Origin: Psychrobacter sp. Choline-02u-9
Lineage (GTDB): Bacteria; Pseudomonadota; Gammaproteobacteria; Pseudomonadales; Moraxellaceae
DNA: 64,000 bases
Assembly (NCBI RefSeq): GCF_002836505.1
Contig: NZ_PJBF01000047.1
Coordinates: 16,498-80,497, forward strand
Reading direction: 5' to 3'
Positions 45,887 through 54,716 of this stretch are shown here, one piece after another (positions within the stretch are counted from its first letter, which is position 1; every line of letters starts with the position of its first letter). The notes under the pieces were generated by a model. The model made no database searches. It worked only from the letters and a program-made list of their open reading frames with translations, and had not been told where the DNA came from. Position numbers and translations under genes: made by a program.

Positions 45887-47041
45887 TTGAGCAATTTTAC
45901 AACGTTTACTGATTTGCCACTTTCAACAGCGACCTTGCGTGCAGTAAGTGATTTAGGCTTTACTGAATTGACACCCATTCAAGCAAAGATACTACCGCAT
46001 ACATTGGCACATCAAGATGCCATCGGACAAGCACAAACGGGCACAGGGAAAACAGCGACCTTTCTACTGACTATTATGGAAGCCTTGCTTAAGCGTCCAT
46101 TTGCCAATGACGAAGAGCGCTATCTTGGTGAGCCGCGCGCTGTGGTCATGGCGCCAACTCGCGAACTGGCTCAGCAAATATTTGATGACTGCATTGCATT
46201 AACCAAATATACCTCGCTACATAGCGTCTGTATTATGGGCGGTACTAACTATGAAACTCAGCAACACGAGCTTGAACGTCAATACGTTGATATCTTGGTA
46301 GCGACGCCAGGCCGTTTAATTGATCTTGCTAATAAAGGTATGGTGTATCTAGATAGAGTAGAGGTACTGGTACTCGATGAAGCCGATCGTATGTTAGATA
46401 TGGGATTCATTCCTGATATCAAGCGCCTAGTTGGTCGAATGCCTGCCAATACCGATCGCCAAAGCTTGTTGTTTTCTGCAACCTTTAACCAAGATGTTAT
46501 GAATTTGGCGTATCGCTGGTTGCATGAGCCGCAGTTTGTGGAAATCGAGCCAGAACACAAAACCAGCGAATTGGTTGATCAGCATTTTTATTTGCTGACA
46601 GAAGATCAAAAACTCGAAGCCCTACAGCGTATTATTAGTGATGAGGCTGTTGAAAAGGTCATTGTATTCGCCAATCGCAAAGATCAAGTTAAGCGTCTCT
46701 ATCATAAACTGCGCCAAGCACATAAGATTGTCATGCTCTCAGGTGATGTGATTCAGCAAAAACGTGAGAAATACTTACAGCGATTTAAGGATGGTCATGC
46801 TTCTATTCTAGTGGCGACAGATGTTGCAGGGCGCGGTATCCATGTCGATGATATCAGTCATGTGGTCAACTATACCCTGCCGGATCAACCAGATGATTAT
46901 GTCCACCGTATTGGTCGTACGGGACGCGCTGGGCAAACAGGCATTAGCATTAGCTTTGTCAGTGAAGATGACGCATTTAATATACCAGCATTAGAGAAGC
47001 ATTTAGAGACCAAGTTTACGCTTGAACAGTGGCAGGAATAA
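45887..47041 (+). CDS. DEAD-box ATP-dependent RNA helicase (RhlB-like)
   Basis: The 384-residue protein has all DEAD-box motifs in order: Q motif TELTPIQAKILP, AQTGTGKT, PTRELAQQ, ATPGRL, VLDEADRML, SAT, and in the second lobe VFANRKD, ATDVAGRGIH and HRIGRTGRAGQ. It starts with TTG at 45887; aaagga lies 7 bases before it and the Q motif is at its usual place. The protein is short and has no C-terminal extension. RNA unwinding during growth at low temperature is likely, given the cold-shock gene upstream. Confidence 0.92.
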   Translation: MSNFTTFTDLPLSTATLRAVSDLGFTELTPIQAKILPHTLAHQDAIGQAQTGTGKTATFLLTIMEALLKRPFANDEERYLGEPRAVVMAPTRELAQQIFDDCIALTKYTSLHSVCIMGGTNYETQQHELERQYVDILVATPGRLIDLANKGMVYLDRVEVLVLDEADRMLDMGFIPDIKRLVGRMPANTDRQSLLFSATFNQDVMNLAYRWLHEPQFVEIEPEHKTSELVDQHFYLLTEDQKLEALQRIISDEAVEKVIVFANRKDQVKRLYHKLRQAHKIVMLSGDVIQQKREKYLQRFKDGHASILVATDVAGRGIHVDDISHVVNYTLPDQPDDYVHRIGRTGRAGQTGISISFVSEDDAFNIPALEKHLETKFTLEQWQE

Positions 47042-47070
47042 TTATTATAAATGGATATCATTTAACCAAT

Positions 47071-47108
47071 AAACCCCTTAATATCATTTTTGATATTAAG
47101 GGGTTTTT
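47071..47108. terminator. Bidirectional terminator
   Basis: aaaccccttaatatca and tgatattaaggggttt form a perfect 16-pair stem with a four-base T loop, between convergent genes. Confidence 0.9.
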
Positions 47109-47154
47109 GTACGCTTGGTAAAGTGAACGCAGTACTCAAATTATGTGTTAGAAA

Positions 47155-48057
47155 TTATTGAGCATGATGCATGGAGGTGGCGTCATCGCCCATATCGTGC
47201 ATGCTATGATCCATATGGTTATCCGTGTCTTGCATATCATGATCCATAGCTGGCGTCATATCGTGATTCATAGCTGGCGTCATATCGTGATTCATCTGAT
47301 CCATGTCATGAGCATCTGTCTCAGACATCATAGTAGAGTGGCTACTATGATCCATCTGTGCGTGTCCACCACCATGCCCGCCATGCATATTTGCCATGAC
47401 CATAGGAACGACAGCAACTGCCAAACCTGAAAGTACCATCACCGCACCATTTAACTGCCTTAAGCGAAAACGACCAATCTTGTCACGTAACCAGCCAACT
47501 GTCTCGTGCGTTGCAACTAGCATCGGTATGGTTCCCAAGCCGAACACGAACATCAATGCGGCACCGCTTAATGGGTTGTGAGCGACGACAGCAATCAGTA
47601 GAGCGCCGTATACCAAACCGCAAGGCAAAAAGCCCCAAAGCAAACCTGCTGTTAGTGCGCGCGGAAAAGTATTGAGCGGAAATACCTTTTGACGCAGCGG
47701 GCTAAGGTATTGCCAAAAGCGCATGCCAAAACGCTCAAGCTTGGTCAAAAACGGCGCGCCAAGCATCGTTACACCGACAAATACTAGTACCAGTCCTAAC
47801 AAGATGCGCGGCATGCTGTTGCCCTGCATCAATGGCGCCAGTACCGTGACACCAATAAGTCCTGCGACCAAACCCAATAATGCATAACTGGTTAGACGGC
47901 CAAGATGATAGGTGGCCACCAGCGCGCGGCGTTTAGTAGGGCTGACATCTTTCATAGACAGACCAAATGCCGTCACAAGACCGCCACACATACCCAAACA
48001 ATGCGGCGAGCCAAAAAACCCCATCAGTAATGCCGCAACAAGTAAAGCCATGGTCAT
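47155..48057 (-). CDS. Sulfite exporter TauE/SafE-type (DsbD_2) membrane protein with His/Met-rich tail, likely cbb3 oxidase assembly
   Basis: The 300-residue protein has about six hydrophobic helices and the motif SPHCLGMCGG near residue 17, with a second PCGLVYG in the middle. These Cys pairs are typical of the DsbD_2 family often found with cco genes. The last 75 residues are a His/Met/Asp tail (HGGHGGGH, NHDMTPAM twice), suited to bind copper in the periplasm. ccoS follows upstream on the same strand. I infer a role in copper supply to cbb3 cytochrome oxidase; the usual annotation as sulfite exporter rests on a loose family name. Confidence 0.85.
   Translation of the reverse strand: MTMALLVAALLMGFFGSPHCLGMCGGLVTAFGLSMKDVSPTKRRALVATYHLGRLTSYALLGLVAGLIGVTVLAPLMQGNSMPRILLGLVLVFVGVTMLGAPFLTKLERFGMRFWQYLSPLRQKVFPLNTFPRALTAGLLWGFLPCGLVYGALLIAVVAHNPLSGAALMFVFGLGTIPMLVATHETVGWLRDKIGRFRLRQLNGAVMVLSGLAVAVVPMVMANMHGGHGGGHAQMDHSSHSTMMSETDAHDMDQMNHDMTPAMNHDMTPAMDHDMQDTDNHMDHSMHDMGDDATSMHHAQ
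47245..47292. repeat. 24-bp tandem repeat, two copies, inside the His/Met tail
   Basis: catagctggcgtcatatcgtgatt is present twice without a gap (47245-47268, 47269-47292), followed by a partial unit. Each unit encodes eight residues of the NHDMTPAM type on the minus strand. The copy number may vary between strains without a frame shift. Confidence 0.8.
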
Positions 48058-48156
48058 GGATGCATCTCCTAAAAGTCATAAAGGCCGTATCTATAGACAC
48101 GATTATTATCTAACGAAAGCTCATCATTACACGATGAACAGAGAAGAGGATAAAGG

Positions 48157-48432
48157 TTAAATTTTTGGATTTTTCTCTACATCAGTACGAACGAGCGCAT
48201 CTTTATCAACGTTATCATCTGACGGCTCGGTATTTGCAGAATGCCGAGACTGCACCGCGCGCTCATGAGCTTGCATGGTTTGCCTGCGTTCTTGACGGTC
48301 ATCCAATATAATACGCTGTGATGCATTGTCCAGATCTTCGAATTGATTTGACTTGACCGCATAACGCACCGCCCAAATAGCAACCACAAACAGCATGAGA
48401 CTTAATGGAATTAATAAAAATATACTGAGCAT
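48157..48432 (-). CDS. ccoS: cbb3-type cytochrome oxidase assembly protein CcoS
   Basis: The 91-residue protein is one N-terminal membrane helix followed by the CcoS signature WAVRYAVKSNQFEDLDNAS and RIILDD. The remainder is a charged tail longer than usual. CcoS is needed for insertion of cofactors into cbb3 oxidase. It lies 99 bases upstream of the His/Met-rich membrane protein on the same strand; the oxidase genes themselves are outside the window. Confidence 0.88.
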   Translation of the reverse strand: MLSIFLLIPLSLMLFVVAIWAVRYAVKSNQFEDLDNASQRIILDDRQERRQTMQAHERAVQSRHSANTEPSDDNVDKDALVRTDVEKNPKI

Positions 48433-48547
48433 GGCAAATCTCTTAAATAGCAGTGTCTCTTATTATTATACACCCATCACAAATGTAGTGGATGTTCGGT
48501 AGCATTTAGGATGAGTTTCTCAATGGTATCGTATATATCTTTAACGT

Positions 48548-49366
48548 TTATTCGTCAGAGTTTTTTGCAACACTGCCTCTTGGGGTCAATAGCTGCTGTG
48601 AAGTCACATCTTTGGCATGGCGGCAGTCCATCTGTGGACGTATCACATCGCGCAGGTAGGCTGCGACCTCATAGACAGCGCGCCTTGAGTGACTTAAATT
48701 GTACGCAGGCTTCATCCAGTCGCGTCTTACTGGCAGTGGCGCAGGAAGTGGTGTGCTATTGATACCGTTTAAGGCAAACTGTCTGCGTGCACGTGCCATA
48801 TGATAGCTGTCAGTAATCAAATATACATGGCGTAGCGGAATGCGTTTGGCTGTAAAACGGGCGTTTTCACATGTATTCATGCTGGCATTTTCACTGATCA
48901 GTCCGTCGATACCGTGTTCCATCAACCATTGACCGAGCCATGGAGCTTCAGCACCACTCAGTACGATCGGTAGAGGTAAGTCATGGTAAGCGCCTGCAGC
49001 GGTACGGGCGCGATTGAGACTATAACGATTTAGGATAATTTGGTTGTTGTGGTCGTTGGTCAGACCGCCGCCTAAGACTACATAGGCAGTAGGCGGTGAG
49101 CTCATGGCAGCAGAAGGCATATCAGGTAGTGGCAATAGAGAAAAGATATAAACGATTGCTTGCGAAAACAGCGGAGTAAATAGGCTAATAATCACTAAAA
49201 TGACAGACGTGGAGCCTAGTATAAAAGTAATATTGATAATGCGAAAAAGCGTCACCATGCGTTCAGAAAACCGCAAGTAATATCGCCATAATCGTTTAGA
49301 TAATAGCCGCTTAGACCATGATTTTTTAGGCCACATGCTCAGCATATCCAATTGAGCCATCAGCAT
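48548..49366 (-). CDS. YdcF/DUF218 family membrane-anchored protein
   Basis: The 272-residue protein has a hydrophobic pair of segments at about 40-80 and a DUF218 domain: YVVLGGGLTNDH, RARTAAGAYHDLPLPIVLSGAEA, a conserved NA-rich block (SENASMNTCENARFTAK) and VYLITDSYHMARARRQF. ElyC and SanA of this family affect envelope integrity; the reaction is not known. The frame overlaps the end of murB by about 40 bases; the start could instead be the ATG at 49336, which overlaps by only 11. Translation coupling with murB is likely. Confidence 0.82.
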   Translation of the reverse strand: MLMAQLDMLSMWPKKSWSKRLLSKRLWRYYLRFSERMVTLFRIINITFILGSTSVILVIISLFTPLFSQAIVYIFSLLPLPDMPSAAMSSPPTAYVVLGGGLTNDHNNQIILNRYSLNRARTAAGAYHDLPLPIVLSGAEAPWLGQWLMEHGIDGLISENASMNTCENARFTAKRIPLRHVYLITDSYHMARARRQFALNGINSTPLPAPLPVRRDWMKPAYNLSHSRRAVYEVAAYLRDVIRPQMDCRHAKDVTSQQLLTPRGSVAKNSDE

Positions 49367-50483
49367 TTACCCAGACTGGCTCACGTGACAATTGAATGGC
49401 AAATTTTTCATAGACAGTAGCAGCGATATGTTTCTGCGCTATGGCTACATCTTCTTGCGTGGCTTGCTGAGGCGTATGGTTGGTCAGTACTAGTGCTTGC
49501 TGCTTGTGTGTAAAAATAGGTGCAATGCCGCCGCCTTTTAACCCTGCTTGTTCAATGAGCCAACCTGCAGCAACTTTTATCGTTGCATCAGGCATCGCAT
49601 AACCAACGATAGCTGGATAAGTTGTTTGCAGCGCTGTGAACTGCTCCTGAGCGATAATAGGGTTTTGAAAAAAACTGCCACAATTAGGTAGCTGTTTTGG
49701 GTCTGGCAGTTTTTGTTGTCTAATATCTATAATGGCTTGCATAACATCATGAGGCATCGCTTGCTCGCGCCCTTGTTGCTCTGCATAGCGCTGCGCCACA
49801 GTCTGTACATCGCCATAACTGGCTAGAATATTGGCAGGATCAGTATGTAATCTGAAACCCACACGACTAATAAGCCATGTGTTTGGTGTGCGTTTAAAGA
49901 TACTGTCACGATAGCCAAATTGACAATCGGCAGCTGATAAATGGTGCCAAGTTTGTGTCGGCAAATGATAGGCGCGTACATACTGTAAGCGGTCTTCTAA
50001 TTGTACGCCGTATGCACCGATATTTTGTATGGGTGCTGCGCCCGTCAGGCCCGGTATTAGTGCAAGGTTTTCCAATCCATACCAACCTTGATTGACCGTA
50101 TGTACGACCAAATCATGCCAGTTCTCACCAGCCATTACCTCGATATCAACATAATTGTCGGTTTGATTGGTCAGATGAATACCACGCATCTTTGGCTGCA
50201 ATACTATAGCCTTCAACGCGGCAGGCAATAAAACATTGCTACCGCCAGACAGTACAAACAGTGGTAGCTTGTCTGCTGTATCCTCTATATAAGCTGCCAT
50301 AAAATCATCAAGCTGCGCTTCATTCTCTAATGTCACTACAGAGTCAGCAACACAAGCCAATGCCATAGTATTATCATGTGACAAATCGATTGAATCATTA
50401 ACTACGGCAGTCGCTGAAACATTCGAAACATCAGAGCTGATGGTAGACTGAGTACTGTGGTCAAGGCGTGAAGCTTGGGTCAT
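49326..50483 (-). CDS. murB: UDP-N-acetylenolpyruvoylglucosamine reductase
   Basis: A 385-residue type I MurB with FAD-binding segments FVLSGGSNVLLP and LIPGLTGAAPIQNIGAYGVQL, FGYRDSIFKR with the active-site Tyr-Ser region, and the NCGSFFQNPI block. It reduces enolpyruvyl-UDP-GlcNAc to UDP-N-acetylmuramate. The first 40 residues, Ser/Asp/Val-rich, are an unconserved extension. A repeat element lies 43 bases before its start codon. Confidence 0.94.
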   Translation of the reverse strand: MTQASRLDHSTQSTISSDVSNVSATAVVNDSIDLSHDNTMALACVADSVVTLENEAQLDDFMAAYIEDTADKLPLFVLSGGSNVLLPAALKAIVLQPKMRGIHLTNQTDNYVDIEVMAGENWHDLVVHTVNQGWYGLENLALIPGLTGAAPIQNIGAYGVQLEDRLQYVRAYHLPTQTWHHLSAADCQFGYRDSIFKRTPNTWLISRVGFRLHTDPANILASYGDVQTVAQRYAEQQGREQAMPHDVMQAIIDIRQQKLPDPKQLPNCGSFFQNPIIAQEQFTALQTTYPAIVGYAMPDATIKVAAGWLIEQAGLKGGGIAPIFTHKQQALVLTNHTPQQATQEDVAIAQKHIAATVYEKFAIQLSREPVWVNADGSIGYAEHVA

Positions 50484-50525
50484 AACATAGCCTATGTGGC
50501 AAAAGGATAATAAATGATAAGGTAG

Positions 50526-50632
50526 TTATAGTTGTTTCAATTTAAAAGAGATACAAAGCAACTGAGTGCAGACGTAACTGTGATACTTCAAGCGAGGTTA
50601 ACGCTGTAGCTCTTTTATAGAAGATTAACCTT
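50526..50632 (+). mobile_element. Short repeat element, family 2, copy near murB (diverged)
   Basis: About 107 bases align along their length with the copy at 56997-57103. Shared blocks include ttatag, gatacaa, gagtgca and gcgaggttaacgctgtagc (one base different in the other copy). The terminal repeats here are degraded. It has no coding frame and lies directly upstream of murB. Confidence 0.65.
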
Positions 50633-50681
50633 ATTATAGAGGATACCGGATGCAAGAGTAGCAGAAATATAGACGGTATGG

Positions 50682-51179
50682 CTAGCAGGCTTTCCAGCTT
50701 TCTATCCAAGCTTGGGCGCTTGATTCGATACGCTCGATCACTTCTTCGAAATCATCGTTATCGCCCTTATATGGATCTGGCACATCGCTACCGCAATAGG
50801 TAGGGTCTTCTTCACTGAACAGCGCTAGTGTTGCTAAATTATCTTCTGACTCTGCAATGCTGTCTTTAATAGCTTGTAGATCAGCTAGATTCTGTGAATC
50901 CATGGCTAAGATTAAATCAAAATCATGAAAATCACTGGTACTGACTTGACGAGCGACCAGCTTATTAATTTTATAGCCGTGTGACTTAGCATGACGTTGT
51001 GAGCGAGCATCAGGCGCACTGCCAACGTGCCAATCACTGGTGCCTGCTGAGTCTACTTTTATAGATAGTCCAGCAATCGCTGCTTGCTGACGAAAAACTT
51101 CTTCAGCAGTAGGGGAGCGGCAGATATTTCCCAAACATACCAATAATACAGACGAGGGAGTACAGGCTTTCATCAGCAT
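50682..51179 (-). CDS. Low-molecular-weight protein-tyrosine phosphatase
   Basis: The 165-residue protein has the C-x5-R-S loop (VCLGNICRSPTAEE; nucleophile Cys15, Arg21) and the general acid Asp in DVPDPYKGDNDDF. Its substrate is not apparent: no tyrosine kinase, polysaccharide or arsenic genes are nearby, so a role in capsule control is only a possibility. Single gene between the murB repeat and hslR. Confidence 0.9.
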   Translation of the reverse strand: MLMKACTPSSVLLVCLGNICRSPTAEEVFRQQAAIAGLSIKVDSAGTSDWHVGSAPDARSQRHAKSHGYKINKLVARQVSTSDFHDFDLILAMDSQNLADLQAIKDSIAESEDNLATLALFSEEDPTYCGSDVPDPYKGDNDDFEEVIERIESSAQAWIESWKAC

Positions 51180-51386
51180 AATATGACCTTCTATAACAAA
51201 AAAAACATGCTATAAGAGACCAGCATTGTTAATGCGGCTTTTATTAGCATGCAATCGATTGAATCAGCTGCTAGCGTAACGCTTAATGCTTGGAATGGCA
51301 AGGATAGAGACTAAACAATAGCGTCATTTAACAATGGAAATTTGGCCATATGATGCATGGCCAAAAGGTGAGATAGTGAAACGGTT

Positions 51387-51824
51387 TTAATCTTGATTAC
51401 TTTTAAAACGCTGTAGATCGCGTCGCTCTTTTTTGTTGGGTTTGTTGTCAGGACGAGCAAGGTTGGCCAGTTTGCGCTGTTCGGCATAGTAAGCACGGCG
51501 CGTCTCGCTTTCTTTGGTCTCTGAATATAGTACCTCAGCGGCGGTCGCATTGCCACGCTGTGCAGATAGCGCCTCAACAACGACAGTCTTTTCAGTCATA
51601 GCGGTCGCTGAGCCTTGACGAATGGTTAGCTCATCTCCGACTGAAATCTCTTTACTGGTTTTTACCCGGCTACCAGCATAGTGCACGCGTCCACTTTCAA
51701 TCGCTTGTTTGGCTAGGGTGCGTGTACGATAAAACCTAGCTGCCCAAAGCCATTTATCGAGACGGATTTTCACCAAACCTTGGTTATTATCATCAGCATT
51801 AGCATTTTTCTTCATAAGAGTCAC
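51387..51824 (-). CDS. hslR: Heat-shock protein 15 homologue, S4 RNA-binding protein
   Basis: The 145-residue protein has an S4 domain starting at residue 19: IRLDKWLWAARFYRTRTLAKQAIESGRVHYAGSRV... followed by the basic tail KPNKKERRDLQRFK. HslR/Hsp15 binds 50S subunits that carry a stalled peptidyl-tRNA and returns them to the cycle. The start codon is preceded by a weak ribosome-binding site. The gene is upstream of the phosphatase on the same strand, about 200 bases apart. Confidence 0.9.
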   Translation of the reverse strand: MTLMKKNANADDNNQGLVKIRLDKWLWAARFYRTRTLAKQAIESGRVHYAGSRVKTSKEISVGDELTIRQGSATAMTEKTVVVEALSAQRGNATAAEVLYSETKESETRRAYYAEQRKLANLARPDNKPNKKERRDLQRFKSNQD

Positions 51825-51917
51825 TCTGCATTCGTTTTTATATTAAATCATAGTTTTATATAAATAATATTAGGGCAACTTTACTATTTGCAAATGTATT
51901 TTTGTGATTGTAGTGCT

Positions 51918-51975
51918 TAGGACGTGTTCCCAGTTCAAACGTTTATCACCATTTTTAAAATAGGGACATTCCCTA
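51918..51975. mobile_element. MITE-like element, family 1, internally deleted copy (58 bp)
   Basis: The left 22 bases (taggacgtgttcccag...) match the inverted right end of the copy at 31514-31687, and the right 34 bases match its left end in the opposite orientation, including an identical tttatcaccatttttaaaat. The central part is gone. It lies 94 bases before the hslR start and is flanked by TA at both ends. Confidence 0.65.
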
Positions 51976-51994
51976 GTATCGGGTTATATGATGC

Positions 51995-52026
51995 AAAAAG
52001 CGGCTAATCATAAGAGAAGCCGCTTT
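51995..52026 (-). terminator. Terminator after ilvA
   Basis: The stem aaaagcggct / agccgctttt around a 12-base loop is flanked by A/T runs and lies about 35 bases after the ilvA stop codon. Confidence 0.85.
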
Positions 52027-52059
52027 TGTTATTCATCTTAGGAACATACTCTTAAGAGG

Positions 52060-53613
52060 TTATCTTAAAAACAACTGATAGCCAATGTTGTCATTGACCG
52101 TGGCACAGTCATAACCAATATCTAAAAGCGCGTCTTGTAGCTGACGAGAGTTACCTTCAGAGGCTTGCAGGCCAACCAGCACACGACCTTCAGCAGCACC
52201 ATGGTTGCGGTAATGGAATAAAGTAATATTGAAGTCATCACCCAATTTTTCTAAGAACGTTAGCAATGCGCCTGGACGTTCTGGGAATACTACTTGTAGC
52301 AATTGTTCGTTTTCGACATGAGCATGACCACCAATCAAATGACGAATATGTGATTTGGCGATATCATCATCAGTCAGGTCGTGAGCAGTGTAGCCATCGT
52401 CTGACAATTGGTTACTGATGGTTTGACGCTCTTTTTCGCCTTCTTTTAAAGCGATACCTACGAAGATTGAGGCAGGCTCCATTGAGTCTGGTGACTTTTT
52501 GCTGTCAGCACGGTAGTTAAACTCTGTGATGTTACGGCCATGTAGACTGCGACAGAAGTTCAAAAAAGCGCCTGTTTGTTCAGGAATAGTAACCCCAAAG
52601 ATGGCTTCTTTTTTCTCACCGATTTCGGTACGCTCAGCGATATAACGCAGGCGGTCAAAATTCATATTGGCACCGCAAATGATACCGACGCAGTTTTTAT
52701 CTTGAATATTATTGGCTTCGATATATTTTTTCATACCAGCGACTGACAACGCGCCAGCAGGCTCAACGATACTGCGATTCTCTTCAAAGATATCTTTGAC
52801 AGCCGCACACACTTCATCATTGGTACAAGTGATCACTTCAGGCTCAACGATAGGGCCTGAGTTATCGCTTTTTTGCGTACGGACGACATCAAAAGGCAAT
52901 TCACCAATCTGCGCGACTGCCACCCCATCGACGAACAATCCTACTTGCTCAAGTTTGACACGTTCACCTGTTTCAAGTGCTGCTTTTAGACAAGCTGACT
53001 GCTCGGCTTCTACCGCAATCACTTTGACATGTGGTGCCACTTCACCTAAAAATGCGGCCACACCTGAAATCAGACCACCACCACCAACGGCAACGAATAC
53101 ATAGTCCATATTACGCCACTGCTGGGTCAGCTCAAGACCGATGGTACCTTGTCCTGCGATGACCAGTTCATCGTCATAAGGCGGAATAAAGGTCAGTCCT
53201 TCGCGTTCAGCGCGGTCAATCGCATAGCGGTTTGCTTGATCAAAACTATCACCGTGCAGATCTACATTGCCACCAAGTGCTCTTACCGCATCCACTTTGA
53301 TGTCAGGAGTCGTGGTTGGCATAACGATGATGTTATTTAGTGATAATTTGCGTGCAGAGTAAGCCACGCCTTGCGCATGATTACCTGCTGAAGCACAAAT
53401 CACGCCGCGTGCTTTTTGCTCATCGCTTAACTGACTGATACGGTTATAGGCACCGCGCAATTTAAATGATTTGACTGGTTGTAAGTCTTCACGCTTAAAT
53501 CGAATGTCATTGGCAAAACGTTGGGTCAGCTTGGGTGCCGTTTCAAGTGGTGTTTGAATAGCAACGTCATAGACGGTGGCTTGTAAGATGGCTCGTACCC
53601 AGTGTGACAGCAT
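52060..53613 (-). CDS. ilvA: Threonine ammonia-lyase, biosynthetic
   Basis: The 517-residue protein has a PLP-dependent catalytic domain with Lys51 in KSFKLRGA, ASAGNHAQGVA and the GGGGLISGVA phosphate loop, and two C-terminal ACT-like domains (about 330-510) that bind isoleucine and valine. It deaminates threonine to 2-oxobutanoate, the first isoleucine step. The length with two regulatory domains marks the biosynthetic, not the catabolic, form. The other ilv genes are elsewhere. Confidence 0.95.
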   Translation of the reverse strand: MLSHWVRAILQATVYDVAIQTPLETAPKLTQRFANDIRFKREDLQPVKSFKLRGAYNRISQLSDEQKARGVICASAGNHAQGVAYSARKLSLNNIIVMPTTTPDIKVDAVRALGGNVDLHGDSFDQANRYAIDRAEREGLTFIPPYDDELVIAGQGTIGLELTQQWRNMDYVFVAVGGGGLISGVAAFLGEVAPHVKVIAVEAEQSACLKAALETGERVKLEQVGLFVDGVAVAQIGELPFDVVRTQKSDNSGPIVEPEVITCTNDEVCAAVKDIFEENRSIVEPAGALSVAGMKKYIEANNIQDKNCVGIICGANMNFDRLRYIAERTEIGEKKEAIFGVTIPEQTGAFLNFCRSLHGRNITEFNYRADSKKSPDSMEPASIFVGIALKEGEKERQTISNQLSDDGYTAHDLTDDDIAKSHIRHLIGGHAHVENEQLLQVVFPERPGALLTFLEKLGDDFNITLFHYRNHGAAEGRVLVGLQASEGNSRQLQDALLDIGYDCATVNDNIGYQLFLR

Positions 53614-53917
53614 AGTAATCCCTAAACAGAGTGAATATAAAAAGTATAAATGAATATAAAAACGAAATAGATTAGCCTATGCCGATTTTTAGTATCTTGC
53701 AAGACTCAATTGCAGTTTTCTTGGGATTTCGTACTTGAATTTACATGAAGTGCAGGTATTTGCCGAAGTTAAGTCTTAGTGTAGGCACGATAGGACTCAC
53801 AAATTAGCGTCATGATGCGCTAACATCCGTTAATATCATCGGTTATAATAGCCGCGCATTTTATCTGTTTTAGCCTTTTACTGTTTTTAAGACCATACGT
53901 TTATTTTCCAAGGATTT
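53614..53917. other. Intergenic region between ilvA and rpiA
   Basis: These 304 bases separate the divergent ilvA (-) and rpiA (+) genes. An inverted repeat ttagcg...cgctaa (53804-53823) lies 20 bases before a TATAAT (53844-53849) and could be an operator. No gene is seen. Confidence 0.4.
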
Positions 53918-53920
53918 ATG

Positions 53921-54580
53921 ATGAGTGATCAGCAAGCACAAAAGCAAGCCGCGGCCAAAGCTGCTCTAAGCTATATCGAAGACGATATGATACTTGGGGT
54001 AGGGACAGGTAGTACGGTCAACTGTTTGATTGAGTTGTTGCCACAATTGAAGCTTGCTGGCGCTGTCGCTAGCTCACAGGTGACAGAAGACAAACTTCGT
54101 GCGCTTGGTATCGAAATAGTCGATTTAAACTTTGCTGGTACATTGGATGTTTATATCGATGGTGCTGATGAAGTCAATGAGCACTTGCAACTTATCAAAG
54201 GCGGCGGCGGTGCATTGACTCGCGAAAAGATTGTGGCTGCAGCTTCAAATAAGTTCGTCTGTATGGTCGATGATAGCAAAAGCGTTGATATCTTAGGTCG
54301 CGCGTTTCCAGTACCGATTGAAGTATTGCCACAAGCACGCTCGTATGTGGCTCGCCAATTGGCCAAATTGGGCGGTGAACCCGTATACCGTGAAGACTTT
54401 GTCACTGATTATGGTAATGTCATTTTAGACACCTATGACTTGGATGTGAGTAATCCAATCGCGCTCGAAAAAGAGCTAAATAATATCGTAGGTGTGGTAT
54501 GTAATGGTATCTTTGCAGCAAACCAAGCGGATGTTCTATTAAAAGCAGGTGCTAATGGTGTGACAACGCTCACGCGTTAA
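53921..54580 (+). CDS. rpiA: Ribose-5-phosphate isomerase A
   Basis: RpiA interconverts ribose 5-phosphate and ribulose 5-phosphate. Recognisable are LGVGTGSTV near residue 28, [28 protein letters not shown] and [14 protein letters not shown] with the catalytic Lys and Glu. Two ATG codons are adjacent (53918 and 53921); agga ends 6 bases before the second and only 3 before the first, so I use the second (219 aa). The product supplies ribulose 5-phosphate also used by KdsD. A perfect palindromic terminator follows. Confidence 0.94.
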   Translation: MSDQQAQKQAAAKAALSYIEDDMILGVGTGSTVNCLIELLPQLKLAGAVASSQVTEDKLRALGIEIVDLNFAGTLDVYIDGADEVNEHLQLIKGGGGALTREKIVAAASNKFVCMVDDSKSVDILGRAFPVPIEVLPQARSYVARQLAKLGGEPVYREDFVTDYGNVILDTYDLDVSNPIALEKELNNIVGVVCNGIFAANQADVLLKAGANGVTTLTR

Positions 54581-54606
54581 TCTATGATCAAATCATTTGT
54601 ATAAAT

Positions 54607-54638
54607 AAAAAAGCCGTCCAGATCTGGACGGCTTTTTT
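54607..54638. terminator. Bidirectional terminator, 32-base perfect palindrome
   Basis: aaaaaagccgtccaga and its exact reverse complement meet at 54622/54623. It separates rpiA (+) from argF (-). Confidence 0.9.
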
Positions 54639-54716
54639 ATTTGGGAACTTATTTAGGAGTTTATTAGCAAGTTATCTTACTATTGATCTCACTGTCTTTT
54701 TATAGAATAGCCTAAG

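Noticed and set aside
47158..47430. 90-residue plus-strand ORF rich in His and Met
   Set aside because: It is antisense to the His/Met tail of the membrane protein, and CAT/ATG codons mirror each other on the two strands.
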